Part shown: positions 1-10,549 of the stretch, piece by piece
How positions within the stretch are numbered: the first letter of the stretch is position 1
Layout of the letters: every line of letters starts with the position of its first letter
NCBI RefSeq assembly: GCF_002250655.1
Contig: NZ_NOZR01000024.1
Span: forward strand, 1 to 64,000
DNA: 64,000 nucleotides
Source of the DNA: Mycolicibacterium sphagni
GTDB lineage: Bacteria > Actinomycetota > Actinomycetes > Mycobacteriales > Mycobacteriaceae
Direction of reading: 5' to 3'
Position numbers and translations under genes: made by a program
The notes under the pieces: generated by a model
Seen by the model: only the letters and a program-made list of their open reading frames with translations
The model's database searches: none
What the model was told of the DNA's origin: nothing

Positions 1-176
1 AACCCCAGCCCACCCGCGACCGTGACGCTCTACCTGCCAAAACCCGGACGGCCCAGCGACCCACCCGGCGCTCAGGGCATCATGGTGACGCTCCGCGTAA
101 CAGCGCGCAGCAGCCGAATCCGGGAAGCAGTCGCGCACGGCGGTCCCGCACATTGGAAGGTCAGCGTTACGGGTGA
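1..176 (+). CDS. ftsW: FtsW C-terminal end (partial, 5' part outside window)
   Basis: The third reading frame is open from the window edge to a TGA at 174-176 and ends in residues LEGQRYG, which matches the basic C-terminal tail of mycobacterial FtsW. FtsW is the septal SEDS peptidoglycan glycosyltransferase. Only the Arg/Pro-rich cytoplasmic tail is visible and no membrane segment is present. Its stop overlaps the murG GTG start by 4 bp, the coupling expected in the mycobacterial division cluster. Identification rests on the tail and on position. Confidence 0.8.
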   Translation, partial: PQPTRDRDALPAKTRTAQRPTRRSGHHGDAPRNSAQQPNPGSSRARRSRTLEGQRYG

Positions 177-1293
177 GTGTCTCGGTGTCGGTCGTCCTTG
201 CTGGTGGAGGCACCGCCGGACACGTCGAACCGGCCATGGCCGTGGCTGATGCGCTGAGGGCGCTGGACCCCACCGTCCGGATCACCGCGCTGGGCACTGC
301 CCGCGGGCTGGAGACCCGGCTGGTCCCCGACCGGGGCTACGACCTGGAACTCATCACACCCGTGCCGCTGCCGCGCAAACTCAACGGCGACCTGGTTCGC
401 CTGCCGATCCGGGTACGCCGGGCGGTGCGGGAAACCCGCGCCGTGCTCGACGGTGTCGATGCTGACGTGGTGATCGGCTTCGGCGGCTACGTCGCATTGC
501 CGGCCTACCTCGCTGCCCGCGGCGGGCCGGTGCACCGTCGTCGGGTGCCGGTCGTCGTGCACGAGGCCAATGCCAGTGCCGGACTGGCCAATCGGGTCGG
601 TGCGGTCACGGCTCGGCGGGTGCTCTCGGCTGTGTCCGACTCGGGTCTTCGGCACGCGGAGGTGGTCGGGATGCCGGTGCGCGCGTCGATCACCTCGCTG
701 GACCGCGGCGCGCTGCGGGCGCAGGCCCGGGACTTCTTCGGCTTCGCCGACGATGCCAGGGTGCTGCTGGTGTTCGGCGGCTCGCAGGGCGCGGCGTCGA
801 TCAACCGCGCGGTGTCAGCCGCTGCCGATGACCTGGCCGCCGCAGGCGTTTCGGTGCTGCACGCCCACGGCCCGAAAAACACCCTCGAGCTCCGTACCCC
901 GCAGCCCGGCGACCCGCCGTACGTGGCGGTGCCCTACCTGGACCGGATGGATCTGGCCTACGCCGCCGCCGACCTGGCGATCTGCCGGTCCGGGGCGATG
1001 ACGGTGGCCGAGGTGTCCGCGGTCGGGCTCCCCGCGGTCTATGTGCCGCTGCCGATCGGCAACGGCGAGCAGCGGCTCAACGCGCTGCCGGTGGTCACCC
1101 CAGGTGGCGGGCTACTGGTTGACGACGCCGACCTCACGCCGGCCTTCGTCGCTCGCGAGGTCGCCGGACTGCTCAACGACTCCTCGCGGCTGCAGGCGAT
1201 GACGGCGGCCGCCGCACGGGTCGGCCACCGCGACGCCGCGCAACGGGTCGCCGAGGTGGCCCTCGATGTGGCGCGCTCTCGGAGGGGCCGGTC

Positions 1294-1297
<4 letters not shown>
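173..1297 (+). CDS. murG: MurG, UDP-GlcNAc:lipid I N-acetylglucosaminyltransferase
   Basis: This 374-aa GT-B glycosyltransferase adds GlcNAc to lipid I to make lipid II at the inner face of the membrane. The N-terminal glycine-rich motif LAGGGTAGHVEP lies at about residues 9-20. The acceptor-domain GFGGYVALP, the second-domain FGGSQGAASIN and the donor-site CRSGAMTVAE are all present. Length is normal for the family. The GTG start overlaps the ftsW stop and the murC GTG start overlaps its stop, so the three are translationally coupled. Confidence 0.97.
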
Positions 1298-2765
<1,468 letters not shown>

Positions 2766-2769
<4 letters not shown>

Positions 2770-3737
2770 CCGAGTCAGGAGATGGCGCCGAGGCGCCTGC
2801 CGACGCGCGCGCCGAAGCTTCCGCTGAAGCCCCGGTCGAGGACGCCCCCATCTTGGCCAAACCGGCAAGCGGGCAAGAAAGTGCGGGTGACGACCAGCAA
2901 GACGTCGATCTCGACGAAGACCAAGAAGGTCCGCGCCGCCGGGAACGTCGTGAACGCGCCGAGCGGCGTGCCGCCCAGGCCCGCGCGACCGCGATCGAAG
3001 AGGCCCGCCGGGAGGCTAAGCGCAAAGTCCGTGGCCAGACGGTCGAAGCCCCGAAATCGTTGGGCAAGAGGGCTGTTCGTGGCCTCAAGCTGCTCACCTG
3101 GCTGATCGTGTTGACGATTGTCAGCGTTGTGCTGGGGCTGATTCTCTATTTCACCCCGGTCATGTCGGCTCGCTCGCTGGTGATCACCGGGATCGGCGCG
3201 ATCTCGCGCGAGGAGGTCGTGGACGCGGCGAAGGTCGCGCTGGGCACCCCGCTACTGCAGATCAACACCGACCAGGTGGCTGACCGGGTGGCGGGTATCC
3301 GGCGGGTGGCCAGCGCGCGTGTGCAGCGGGAGTATCCGTCGACACTGCGGATCACGATCGTCGAGCGCATCCCGATCGTGGCGAAGGACTATCCGGACGG
3401 CACGCACCTGTTCGACAAGGACGGCGTCGATTTCGCGACGGCGCCGCCGCCGCCGGGGTTGCCGTATATCGACGTCGACCAACCCGGTCCCAGCGACCAG
3501 CCGACCAGGGCTGCGCTCGAGGTGATGACGGCGCTGCGCCCGGAGGTGGTGGCTCAGGTCAGCCGGGTGGCCGCACCGTCGGTGGCGTCGGTGACCCTGA
3601 CGCTGACCGACGGACGCACGGTCGTGTGGGGGACCACCGACCGGACCGAGGAGAAGGCGGAGAAGCTGGCCGCGCTGTTGACCCAACCCGGCCATGTCTA
3701 TGACGTATCCAGCCCGGATCTACCGACGGTCAAGTGA
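2766..3737 (+). CDS. ftsQ: FtsQ, divisome bitopic membrane protein
   Basis: This 323-aa protein has a long charged cytoplasmic N-terminus (about 1-105, acidic then Arg-rich), one membrane helix at about 108-130, and a periplasmic POTRA domain opening around SLVITGIGAISREEV, then the FtsQ domain. It links early and late divisome proteins (FtsB/FtsL and FtsW/FtsI). The long disordered N-terminus is typical of mycobacteria. The GTG start overlaps the murC stop by 4 bp. Confidence 0.95.
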
Positions 3738-3905
3738 CAAATTCGCCCACGACACGTCGGCGCGCCTCCCCAATCCAGCCCCCACCGGCCATACCGTTCT
3801 GTTTGCGCGGCACTACTTGACATAACTCTAAATCTCTGGTTGAGGTTGAGGGTTTGCCCAGGAGAGCCGCGAAGACCCGATCCCCACCTGGGAGGAAGAC
3901 AGACG

Positions 3906-5066
3906 ATGACCCCCCCGCATAACTACCTCGCCGTGATCAAGGTCGTTGGCATCGGCGGCGGCGGCGTCAACGCCGTCAATCGAATGATCGAGCAGGGACT
4001 CAAGGGTGTGGAGTTCATCGCGATCAACACTGATGCGCAGGCTCTGTTGATGAGCGACGCCGACGTCAAGCTCGATGTCGGTCGTGACTCCACCCGCGGA
4101 CTGGGTGCCGGCGCCGACCCCGAGGTCGGCCGCAAGGCAGCCGAAGACGCCAAGGACGAGATCGAGGAGCTGCTGCGCGGCGCCGACATGGTGTTCGTCA
4201 CCGCCGGTGAGGGCGGCGGTACCGGCACCGGCGGCGCTCCTGTCGTGGCCACCATCGCTCGCAAGCTGGGCGCGCTGACCGTGGGCGTGGTGACACGGCC
4301 GTTCTCCTTCGAAGGCAAGCGGCGCTCCAACCAGGCCGAGAACGGCATCCAGGCGCTGCGCGAGAGCTGCGACACCCTGATCGTCATCCCCAACGACCGA
4401 CTGCTGCAGATGGGCGACGCCCAGGTCTCGCTGATGGACGCCTTCCGCAGCGCCGACGAGGTGCTGCTCAACGGCGTGCAGGGCATCACCGACCTGATCA
4501 CCACCCCTGGCCTGATCAACGTCGACTTCGCCGACGTCAAGGGCGTCATGAGCGGGGCGGGCACGGCCCTCATGGGCATCGGCTCGGCGCGCGGTGACGG
4601 ACGTGCGCTCAAAGCCGCTGAGATCGCCATCAACTCCCCGCTGCTGGAGGCCTCGATGGAAGGCGCCCAGGGGGTACTGCTCTCGGTGGCCGGCGGCAGC
4701 GACCTCGGCCTGTTCGAGATCAACGAGGCAGCCTCACTGGTGCAGGACGCCGCGCATCAGGACGCCAACATCATCTTCGGCACGGTGATCGACGACTCGC
4801 TGGGTGACGAAGTCCGCGTCACCGTCATCGCCGCCGGATTCGACTCGGCCAGCCCCAGCCGCAAACCCGTCGTCGGGGGAGCGACCACCGGAGCCCAGCC
4901 GATCGCACCCGGTGCGGCCGGCAAGCTCAGCTCCTCGCTCTTCGATCCGATCGATGCGGCCAGCGTGCCGGTGCACACCAACGGCGCCACGGTGAGCATC
5001 GGCGGTGGCGACGACGGCGGTATCTCCGACGACGATGTCGACGTGCCGCCGTTCATGCGGCACTGA
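3906..5066 (+). CDS. ftsZ: FtsZ, tubulin-like division GTPase
   Basis: This 386-aa GTPase polymerises into the Z ring. I chose the ATG at 3906 because the product then begins MTPPHNYLAVIKVVGIGGGG like other mycobacterial FtsZ, and a GGGAGGA ribosome site lies just upstream near 3890. A longer in-frame GTG-started form is possible but unlikely. The tubulin signature GEGGGTGTGG and the conserved C-terminal tail DVDVPPFMRH, which binds SepF/FtsW, are present. A 168-bp gap from ftsQ suggests a separate promoter, although I could not name one. Confidence 0.98.
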   Translation: MTPPHNYLAVIKVVGIGGGGVNAVNRMIEQGLKGVEFIAINTDAQALLMSDADVKLDVGRDSTRGLGAGADPEVGRKAAEDAKDEIEELLRGADMVFVTAGEGGGTGTGGAPVVATIARKLGALTVGVVTRPFSFEGKRRSNQAENGIQALRESCDTLIVIPNDRLLQMGDAQVSLMDAFRSADEVLLNGVQGITDLITTPGLINVDFADVKGVMSGAGTALMGIGSARGDGRALKAAEIAINSPLLEASMEGAQGVLLSVAGGSDLGLFEINEAASLVQDAAHQDANIIFGTVIDDSLGDEVRVTVIAAGFDSASPSRKPVVGGATTGAQPIAPGAAGKLSSSLFDPIDAASVPVHTNGATVSIGGGDDGGISDDDVDVPPFMRH

Positions 5067-5100
5067 CCTCGCAGTCGCCGCCGCGCGGATACTGGATTTT

Positions 5101-5808
5101 GTGACTGTTCGCGTCCGTCGTGTGACCACCACCCGCGCCGGTGGTGTCTCGGCGCCGCCGTTCGACACCTTCAATCTCGGTGACCACGTCGGCGACGATC
5201 CCAAGGCCGTCGCGGCCAACCGCAGGCGGCTTGCCGCCGCGATCAAGCTTCCCGACGACCACGTGATCTGGATGAACCAGACCCACAGTGACCACGTCGC
5301 TGTGGTCGATGAACCCCGAACCGATGCCGTCGACGACACCGACGGATTGGTGACCACCACCCCCGGGTTGGCCCTGGCGGTGGTGACCGCCGATTGTGTC
5401 CCGGTGTTGCTGGCCGACTCCCGCGCCGGTGTAGTGGCTGCGGTGCATGCGGGCCGGGTCGGTGCCGCCGATGGTGTGGTGCTGCGCGCCCTGGAATCGA
5501 TGATTGCCAACGGTGCTCGCGCCGAGGACATCTCGGTGCTGCTGGGCCCAGCCGTCAGCGGCGCCAATTATGAGGTGCCCGCGCAGATGGCCGCCGAGGT
5601 CGAAGCCCGCCTGCCCGGCAGCCGGACCAGGACGTCGCGTGGCACTCCGGGATTGGATCTGCGGGCCGGAATCGCCCGGCAGTTGATCGGCGCCGGGGTG
5701 CGCGCGATCGACTCCGACCCGCGCTGCACCGTGGCCGACAAGAATTTGTTCAGCCACCGCAGGGTGGCCCCTACCGGTCGGCTGGCTTGTTTGGTGTGGA
5801 TGGAATGA
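5101..5808 (+). CDS. pgeF: PgeF/YfiH-type multicopper-fold (laccase-domain) protein
   Basis: A 235-aa member of the YfiH/LACC1 family. Family members are purine nucleoside phosphorylases/adenosine deaminases, and the Escherichia homologue also has an editing role in peptidoglycan precursor synthesis. The zinc-site triad is visible as H62 (NQTHSD), C99 (TADCVP) and H116 (AVHAG). I chose the GTG at 5101; the frame is open further upstream into ftsZ, but that extension has no family resemblance. Its stop overlaps the yggS ATG by 4 bp, and it keeps its usual place directly after ftsZ. Confidence 0.9.
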   Translation: MTVRVRRVTTTRAGGVSAPPFDTFNLGDHVGDDPKAVAANRRRLAAAIKLPDDHVIWMNQTHSDHVAVVDEPRTDAVDDTDGLVTTTPGLALAVVTADCVPVLLADSRAGVVAAVHAGRVGAADGVVLRALESMIANGARAEDISVLLGPAVSGANYEVPAQMAAEVEARLPGSRTRTSRGTPGLDLRAGIARQLIGAGVRAIDSDPRCTVADKNLFSHRRVAPTGRLACLVWME

Positions 5809-6551
5809 CGGCCGCTACGACCCGGGAGACCGATCTCGCGACCGCTCTGGGCGCGCTGCGGGATCGCGTTTCGGACGCCGCCGCAGCCGCCGGCCGCGAC
5901 GTGAGCGGCATCGAGCTGCTGCCCGTCACCAAGTTCTTCCCGGCAACTGACGTCGCGATCCTGTGGGGGTTGGGCTGCCGGGCGTTCGGCGAATCCCGTG
6001 AACAGGAAGCGTCGGCCAAGATCGCCGAGTTCGGGCAGCTCACCGGTGCGTCGAATGTGCGCTGGGACATGATCGGCCAGATTCAGAGCAACAAGGCAAA
6101 AGCCGTTGCGGCATGGGCGGATTCGGTGCACTCGCTGAGTACCGCCAAGGTGGCCGCCGCGCTGGATCGTGGCGCGGCGCACGCCATTGAACAAGGTATC
6201 CGGACGGCGCCTGTGAAGGTGTTCGTGCAGATCAGCCTCGATGGTGACACCTCGCGCGGTGGGGTGGACGTCGGTGATCCTGATGCCGTCGATGCCCTGT
6301 GTGCCCAGGTCGCCGACGCCGGCGCGCTGAAGTTGGCCGGCCTGATGGCGATTCCGCCACTCGGCGTCGACCCCGATACCGCATTCGCGGCATTGGCGGC
6401 CGAGCACCGCCGCGTATTGCAGAGCCATCCCGAGGCGACAGGGCTGTCGGCGGGGATGTCCGGTGACCTGGAAGCCGCAGTGCGACACGGTTCAACGTGT
6501 TTGCGTGTCGGAACCGCGCTTATGGGACAACGTCCTCTAACGTCTCCCTGA
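5805..6551 (+). CDS. yggS: YggS/PLPBP-family pyridoxal phosphate homeostasis protein
   Basis: A 248-aa single-domain PLP-binding protein with the alanine-racemase barrel fold but no known catalysis; the family buffers PLP and affects amino-acid pools. The PLP-lysine motif is LLPVTKFFP with K43. WDMIGQIQSNKAKAV and the phosphate-binding end LSAGMSGDLEAAV...LRVGTALMG are present. The ATG at 5805 overlaps the pgeF stop. Conserved linkage to ftsZ and sepF is typical of Gram-positive bacteria. Confidence 0.93.
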   Translation: MTAATTRETDLATALGALRDRVSDAAAAAGRDVSGIELLPVTKFFPATDVAILWGLGCRAFGESREQEASAKIAEFGQLTGASNVRWDMIGQIQSNKAKAVAAWADSVHSLSTAKVAAALDRGAAHAIEQGIRTAPVKVFVQISLDGDTSRGGVDVGDPDAVDALCAQVADAGALKLAGLMAIPPLGVDPDTAFAALAAEHRRVLQSHPEATGLSAGMSGDLEAAVRHGSTCLRVGTALMGQRPLTSP

Positions 6552-6615
6552 GTAGTCACTCCAGTCACATCTTCATCACAGACACCGAACTTCACGCATT
6601 CAGAAGGGTCCAGCG

Positions 6616-7287
6616 ATGAGCACTCTCCACAAGGTCAAGGCCTACTTCGGCATGGCGCCTTCGGACGACTACGACGACGAGTACTACGACGACGATGATC
6701 GCGGCGCAACTCGTGGGTACGCCCGCCGCGAGCGCTTCGCTGACGACGAGTACGAGCGTCCCGGTCGCTACGACGACCGCGACCCGCGCATGGGTCGCGA
6801 GTACGACGACCCGCGCGATGCCGACTATGCACCGACCGGCGGCTTCCGCGCCCAGTACGGCGACGAGCCGCGGTTCCGTCCGCGCGAGTTCGAGCACCCG
6901 CACGACATGCCGCGCTCGTCGCGATTCGGCTCGCTGCGGGGCTCGACCCGTGGCGCGCTGGCCATGGACCCGCGCCGGATGGCCGAGCTATTCGAGGCGG
7001 GCAGCCCGCTGTCGAAGATCACCACTCTGCGCCCCAAGGATTACAGCGAAGCCCGCACCATCGGCGAGCGCTTCCGCGACGGCCAGCCGGTGATCATGGA
7101 TCTGGTGTCCATGGACAACGCCGACGCCAAGCGGCTCGTCGACTTCGCGGCCGGTCTGGCCTTCGCCCTGCGCGGGTCCTTCGACAAGGTGGCCACCAAG
7201 GTGTTCCTGCTGTCGCCGGCCGATGTCGACGTCAGTGCCGAGGAGCGCCGGCGCATCGCCGAAGCGGGCTTCTACACCTACCAGTAA
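6616..7287 (+). CDS. sepF: SepF, FtsZ membrane anchor
   Basis: A 223-aa protein starting at an ATG preceded by an AGAAGG ribosome site. The N-terminal segment (about 1-20) is a potential amphipathic membrane-targeting helix. It is followed by a long Asp/Tyr/Arg-rich linker (about 20-115) and the C-terminal SepF/DUF552 fold, which includes VIMDLVSMDNADAKRLVDFAAGL and the end VFLLSPADVDVSAEERRR. SepF binds the FtsZ tail and is essential for septation in mycobacteria. Length and order match M. tuberculosis Rv2147c. Confidence 0.95.
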   Translation: MSTLHKVKAYFGMAPSDDYDDEYYDDDDRGATRGYARRERFADDEYERPGRYDDRDPRMGREYDDPRDADYAPTGGFRAQYGDEPRFRPREFEHPHDMPRSSRFGSLRGSTRGALAMDPRRMAELFEAGSPLSKITTLRPKDYSEARTIGERFRDGQPVIMDLVSMDNADAKRLVDFAAGLAFALRGSFDKVATKVFLLSPADVDVSAEERRRIAEAGFYTYQ

Positions 7288-7400
7288 GCGGGCTGACGGT
7301 AGCCGGTCCAGAGGAATGGGTAGGCTGACGACGTCGCGCTGGAGTCACACCAGCGATGTCGGCAATGTCACATCCGCTGCAGATTAAGGACCGGCTCTAG

Positions 7401-7691
7401 TTGTCGCTGTTCTTCGAAATCCTGGGCTTCGCGCTGTTCGTATTCTGGCTGCTGCTGATCGCCCGGGTCGTCGTCGAGTTCATCCGCTCGTTCAGTCGTG
7501 ATTGGCACCCTCGCGGGTTGACCGTGGTGATCCTCGAGCTGATCATGACCGTCACCGACCCGCCGGTGAAGCTGTTACGTCGACTTATCCCGCAGCTGAC
7601 CATCGGCGCTGTCCGATTCGACCTGTCGATCATGGTGCTTCTGCTGGTGGCCTTCATCGGCATGCAGCTGGCGTTCGGCGCTGCTGCCTGA
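7401..7691 (+). CDS. YggT-family small membrane protein
   Basis: A 96-aa protein starting at TTG, with two hydrophobic helices (about 5-28 and 74-94) separated by a conserved amphipathic region containing SRDWHPRG and DPPVKLLRRLIPQL. It is nearly identical to the M. tuberculosis Rv2146c product between sepF and wag31. YggT proteins are membrane proteins of poorly known function, linked to osmotic tolerance and to division loci. The TTG start follows a 113-bp gap holding a short stem-loop but no strong ribosome site, so the exact start is less certain than the gene. Confidence 0.9.
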   Translation: MSLFFEILGFALFVFWLLLIARVVVEFIRSFSRDWHPRGLTVVILELIMTVTDPPVKLLRRLIPQLTIGAVRFDLSIMVLLLVAFIGMQLAFGAAA

Positions 7692-7894
7692 GGGCGGGAA
7701 CGTACCGCATCACATGATGAATAGCGATTTGCCACGCCGGGAACCTAGATACCGAAACTTTGAAATTAGCTCTTAATTATCGGACTGACGGTTCTGGTGT
7801 GACAGGATGGACGCCAGTTACAGTACGGACCGAACGTTAGACGCGTTCTACATTTCGCAGACGGTTAAACCGCCCAGACCCGAGGGGGCAGATG

Positions 7895-8710
7895 ATGCCG
7901 CTTACACCGGCCGACGTGCACAATGTGGCGTTCAGCAAGCCGCCCATCGGCAAGCGAGGCTACAACGAGGACGAGGTCGACGCCTTCCTCGACCTGGTGG
8001 AGAACGAGCTGACCCGCCTCATCGAGGAGAATTCCGATCTGCGCCAGCGGGTCGCCGAACTCGATCAGGAGCTGGGTGCCGCCCGCTCGGGTGGCGCGGT
8101 ACCGCAGCCCACCCAGGCGATTCCGCTCTACCAGCAGCCCGAGCCGGAGCCGGAGCCCACTCCCGCGCCGCAGGCCGCCCCGGCACCCGCGCCAAGCCCG
8201 GCGGCCAGCGAGGAGCAGGCCATCAAGGCCGCTCGCGTGCTGGCTCTGGCCCAGGACACCGCCGACCGGCTCACCGGTACCGCGAAGGCCGAGGCCGACA
8301 AGCTGCTGGCCGACGCCCGCGCCAACGCCGACCAGATCCTCTCGGAGGCACGGCACACCGCGGAGACCACGGTCGCCGATGCCAAGCAGCGTGCCGACGC
8401 GACGCTCAGCGATGCGCAGACTCGCTCGGAAGCCCAGCTGCGGCAGGCCCAGGAAAAGGCCGACGCCCTGCAGGCCGATGCCGAGCGCAAGCACACCGAG
8501 ATCATGGGCACGATCAACCAACAGCGCACTGTCCTCGAGGGACGGCTCGAGCAGCTGCGGACGTTCGAGCGCGAATACCGCACCCGCCTCAAGACCTACC
8601 TGGAGTCTCAGCTCGAAGAGCTCGGGCAGCGCGGGTCGGCTGCGCCGGTCGATTCCGGCGCGAACAGCGACGGCGGCGGGTTCAACCAGTTCAACCGGGG
8701 CAATAACTGA
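7895..8710 (+). CDS. wag31: Wag31/DivIVA, polar growth scaffold
   Basis: A 271-aa coiled-coil protein that marks the growing poles and organises polar peptidoglycan and mycolate synthesis. The lipid-binding N-terminus reads MPLTPADVHNVAFSKPPIGK, followed by a coiled coil to about residue 62, a Pro-rich linker, and a long Ala/Glu/Gln coiled coil from about 105 to 245. T73 in QPTQAIP sits at the position phosphorylated by PknA/PknB in M. tuberculosis. Two ATGs are adjacent; the second (7895) has better spacing from the GAGGGGG ribosome site at 7882-7888 and matches the M. tuberculosis start. Confidence 0.97.
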   Translation: MPLTPADVHNVAFSKPPIGKRGYNEDEVDAFLDLVENELTRLIEENSDLRQRVAELDQELGAARSGGAVPQPTQAIPLYQQPEPEPEPTPAPQAAPAPAPSPAASEEQAIKAARVLALAQDTADRLTGTAKAEADKLLADARANADQILSEARHTAETTVADAKQRADATLSDAQTRSEAQLRQAQEKADALQADAERKHTEIMGTINQQRTVLEGRLEQLRTFEREYRTRLKTYLESQLEELGQRGSAAPVDSGANSDGGGFNQFNRGNN

Positions 8711-8735
8711 GCCTTCGTCGACCGGAGGTTGATCG

Positions 8736-9164
8736 ATGCTGATCGTTGCGCTGGTACTGGCGGTCATCGGCCTCGCGGCCCTGGTCACCGCGGTCGTCAC
8801 CAGCAATGAGCTCGTGGCGTGGGTGTGCATCGCGGCCAGCGTGATCGGCGTCATCCTGCTGATCGTCGATGCGATCCGGGAGCGGCAGAACCGCCGCGAC
8901 GACGTCGACTCCGTCCCCGCGACGCCGGCCACCGAATCCGCTGAGTCGTCGGCCACCGCCGAGACCACCGCCTATTCGGAAACCGGTGAGACGGTCGACG
9001 CCACGTACTCGACGTTCGACGCCGACTATCCCGACGATGCCACCGCCGAGGTGCCAGTCGAAGACGATGTCTCGAAGGCGGCCGACGAAGGTGCCGATGA
9101 GCGCGAGGCCGAGACGGAGTCCGAGCCCGAAACCAAGGACGAGACCGAGTCCGGCTCACGTTGA
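8736..9164 (+). CDS. Small membrane protein with acidic tail (Rv2144c-like)
   Basis: A 142-aa protein with two predicted membrane helices (about 3-22 and 27-45), a short basic stretch RERQNRR, and a low-complexity acidic Ser/Thr/Glu-rich tail to the end. It corresponds in position and architecture to the conserved mycobacterial transmembrane protein downstream of wag31. No enzymatic motif is visible and the function is unknown. The ATG is preceded by CGGAGG at about 8721-8726. Confidence 0.8.
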   Translation: MLIVALVLAVIGLAALVTAVVTSNELVAWVCIAASVIGVILLIVDAIRERQNRRDDVDSVPATPATESAESSATAETTAYSETGETVDATYSTFDADYPDDATAEVPVEDDVSKAADEGADEREAETESEPETKDETESGSR

Positions 9165-9195
9165 TCTTTTCTTGGCCTGGTGGGTAAAGAACACC

Positions 9196-10548
9196 ATGGG
9201 CATCGAATACGCCAGCGTCGTCGACCATCCCGTTGGCGAGGTATTCGCCTGGCACACCCGACCCGGTGCCATGCGCCGGCTCGTTCCGCCGTGGCAGCCG
9301 ATGGACGTTGTCGCCGAGACCGAGTCGTTGGCCGATGGTCGCGCGGTGCTCGGTCTGCCGGGCGGGCTGCGCTGGGTCGCCCGCCACGATCCCGCCGGCT
9401 ACGACCCGCCGCACCAGTTCGTCGACGTGCTGTCCTCGGACGGGCTGCTGACCCTGCCGCCGCGGATCATCGGGTGGTGGCGGCACACCCACCGGTTCAG
9501 CGATGCCGGCTCGGGCACCACGCGAGTGCACGACAAGGTCGACACCACGGTGCCGGCCGCCGCGCTGCGCTCGACCTTCGCCTACCGGCACCGTCAGCTC
9601 GCGGATGATCTCGCGGCCCACCGGGACGCGGCTCAGGCCGGGGCCGGCACGCTGGCTGTCGCGATCACCGGATCGTCGGGCCTGGTCGGCACCGCGCTGA
9701 CCGCGCTGCTGAGCACCGGCGGGCATCGGGTGATCCGCCTGGTTCGCCACGATCCTGTCCGGCCCGACGAAAGACGTTGGGAGCCAAGCGATCCCGACCC
9801 CGATCTATTGGCAGGCATCGACGTCGTCGTCCACCTTGCGGGCGCCCCGATCGCGGGGCGCTTCACCGAGGCGCACCGCAGGTCCATCCGCGATTCCCGG
9901 ATCGAGCCGACACGGCGGCTGGCCGAGCTGGCTGCCTCGAGCGGGTTGCGCGCGTTCGTCAGTGCCTCGGCGATCGGGATCTACGGCTACGACCGCGGCG
10001 ACGCCATGCTCTGTGAGGACAGTGCCCGCGGTGACGGGTTCCTAGCCGATGTGGTCGCCGACTGGGAGGCTGCCACCGCGCCTGCCGAGCGCGCCGGGGT
10101 GCGCACGGTCGCCGTGCGCACCGGCATCGTGCAGGCCGCCGCCGGTGGCACGCTGCGATTGCTGCGACCGCTGTTCGCGGCCGGCCTCGGCGGCCGGCTG
10201 GGCAGCGGCGAGCAGTGGTTGTCCTGGATCGGCCTAGACGATCTGCTCGACGTGTACTACCGCGCCGCCTACGACGCCAAGCTCATCGGGCCGGTAAACG
10301 CGGTCGCGCCAAACCCGTTGCGCAACAACGCATATACCAAGGCACTGGCTGCCACGCTGCACCGCCCGGCGGTGCTGCCGGTGCCGTCGATCGGCCCGCG
10401 ACTACTGCTGGGCAAGCAGGGCGCCCGAGAACTGGCCGAGGCCGACCAGCGCGTCCTGCCCACGAAGCTGTACGGGCTGGGTCACCGGTTCCGGCAGCCG
10501 CTGATCGAGGATGCGCTGGCTCACCAACTGGGGCACGAGCCGGGGTAA
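9196..10548 (+). CDS. SRPBCC domain fused to TIGR01777-type epimerase
   Basis: A 450-aa two-domain protein. Residues 1-145 look like a START/SRPBCC ligand-binding domain similar to cyclase/coenzyme-Q-binding proteins. Residues 150-450 form an atypical extended SDR, with Rossmann motif AITGSSGLVGTALTALL, the family sequence VVHLAGAPIAGRFTEAHR, and the C-terminal DUF1731 segment ending KLYGLGHRFRQPLIEDAL. The substrate is unknown. The ATG at 9196 places it just after the small membrane-protein gene. It converges with the next gene, with 1 bp between the stops. Confidence 0.85.
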   Translation: MGIEYASVVDHPVGEVFAWHTRPGAMRRLVPPWQPMDVVAETESLADGRAVLGLPGGLRWVARHDPAGYDPPHQFVDVLSSDGLLTLPPRIIGWWRHTHRFSDAGSGTTRVHDKVDTTVPAAALRSTFAYRHRQLADDLAAHRDAAQAGAGTLAVAITGSSGLVGTALTALLSTGGHRVIRLVRHDPVRPDERRWEPSDPDPDLLAGIDVVVHLAGAPIAGRFTEAHRRSIRDSRIEPTRRLAELAASSGLRAFVSASAIGIYGYDRGDAMLCEDSARGDGFLADVVADWEAATAPAERAGVRTVAVRTGIVQAAAGGTLRLLRPLFAAGLGGRLGSGEQWLSWIGLDDLLDVYYRAAYDAKLIGPVNAVAPNPLRNNAYTKALAATLHRPAVLPVPSIGPRLLLGKQGARELAEADQRVLPTKLYGLGHRFRQPLIEDALAHQLGHEPG

Positions 10549-10549
10549 C

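Noticed and set aside
22..249. 75-aa open frame across the ftsW-murG junction
   Set aside because: Its frame conflicts with the FtsW tail and MurG, both clearly recognisable.
7337..7355. Stem-loop CGCTGG-N7-CCAGCG between sepF and yggT
   Set aside because: The arms are only 6 bp and no T run follows, so it cannot be called a terminator.
7741..7894. AT-rich stretch upstream of wag31 read as a sigma-A promoter
   Set aside because: The TTGAAA and TAATTA-like words are spaced far too closely to form a promoter pair.
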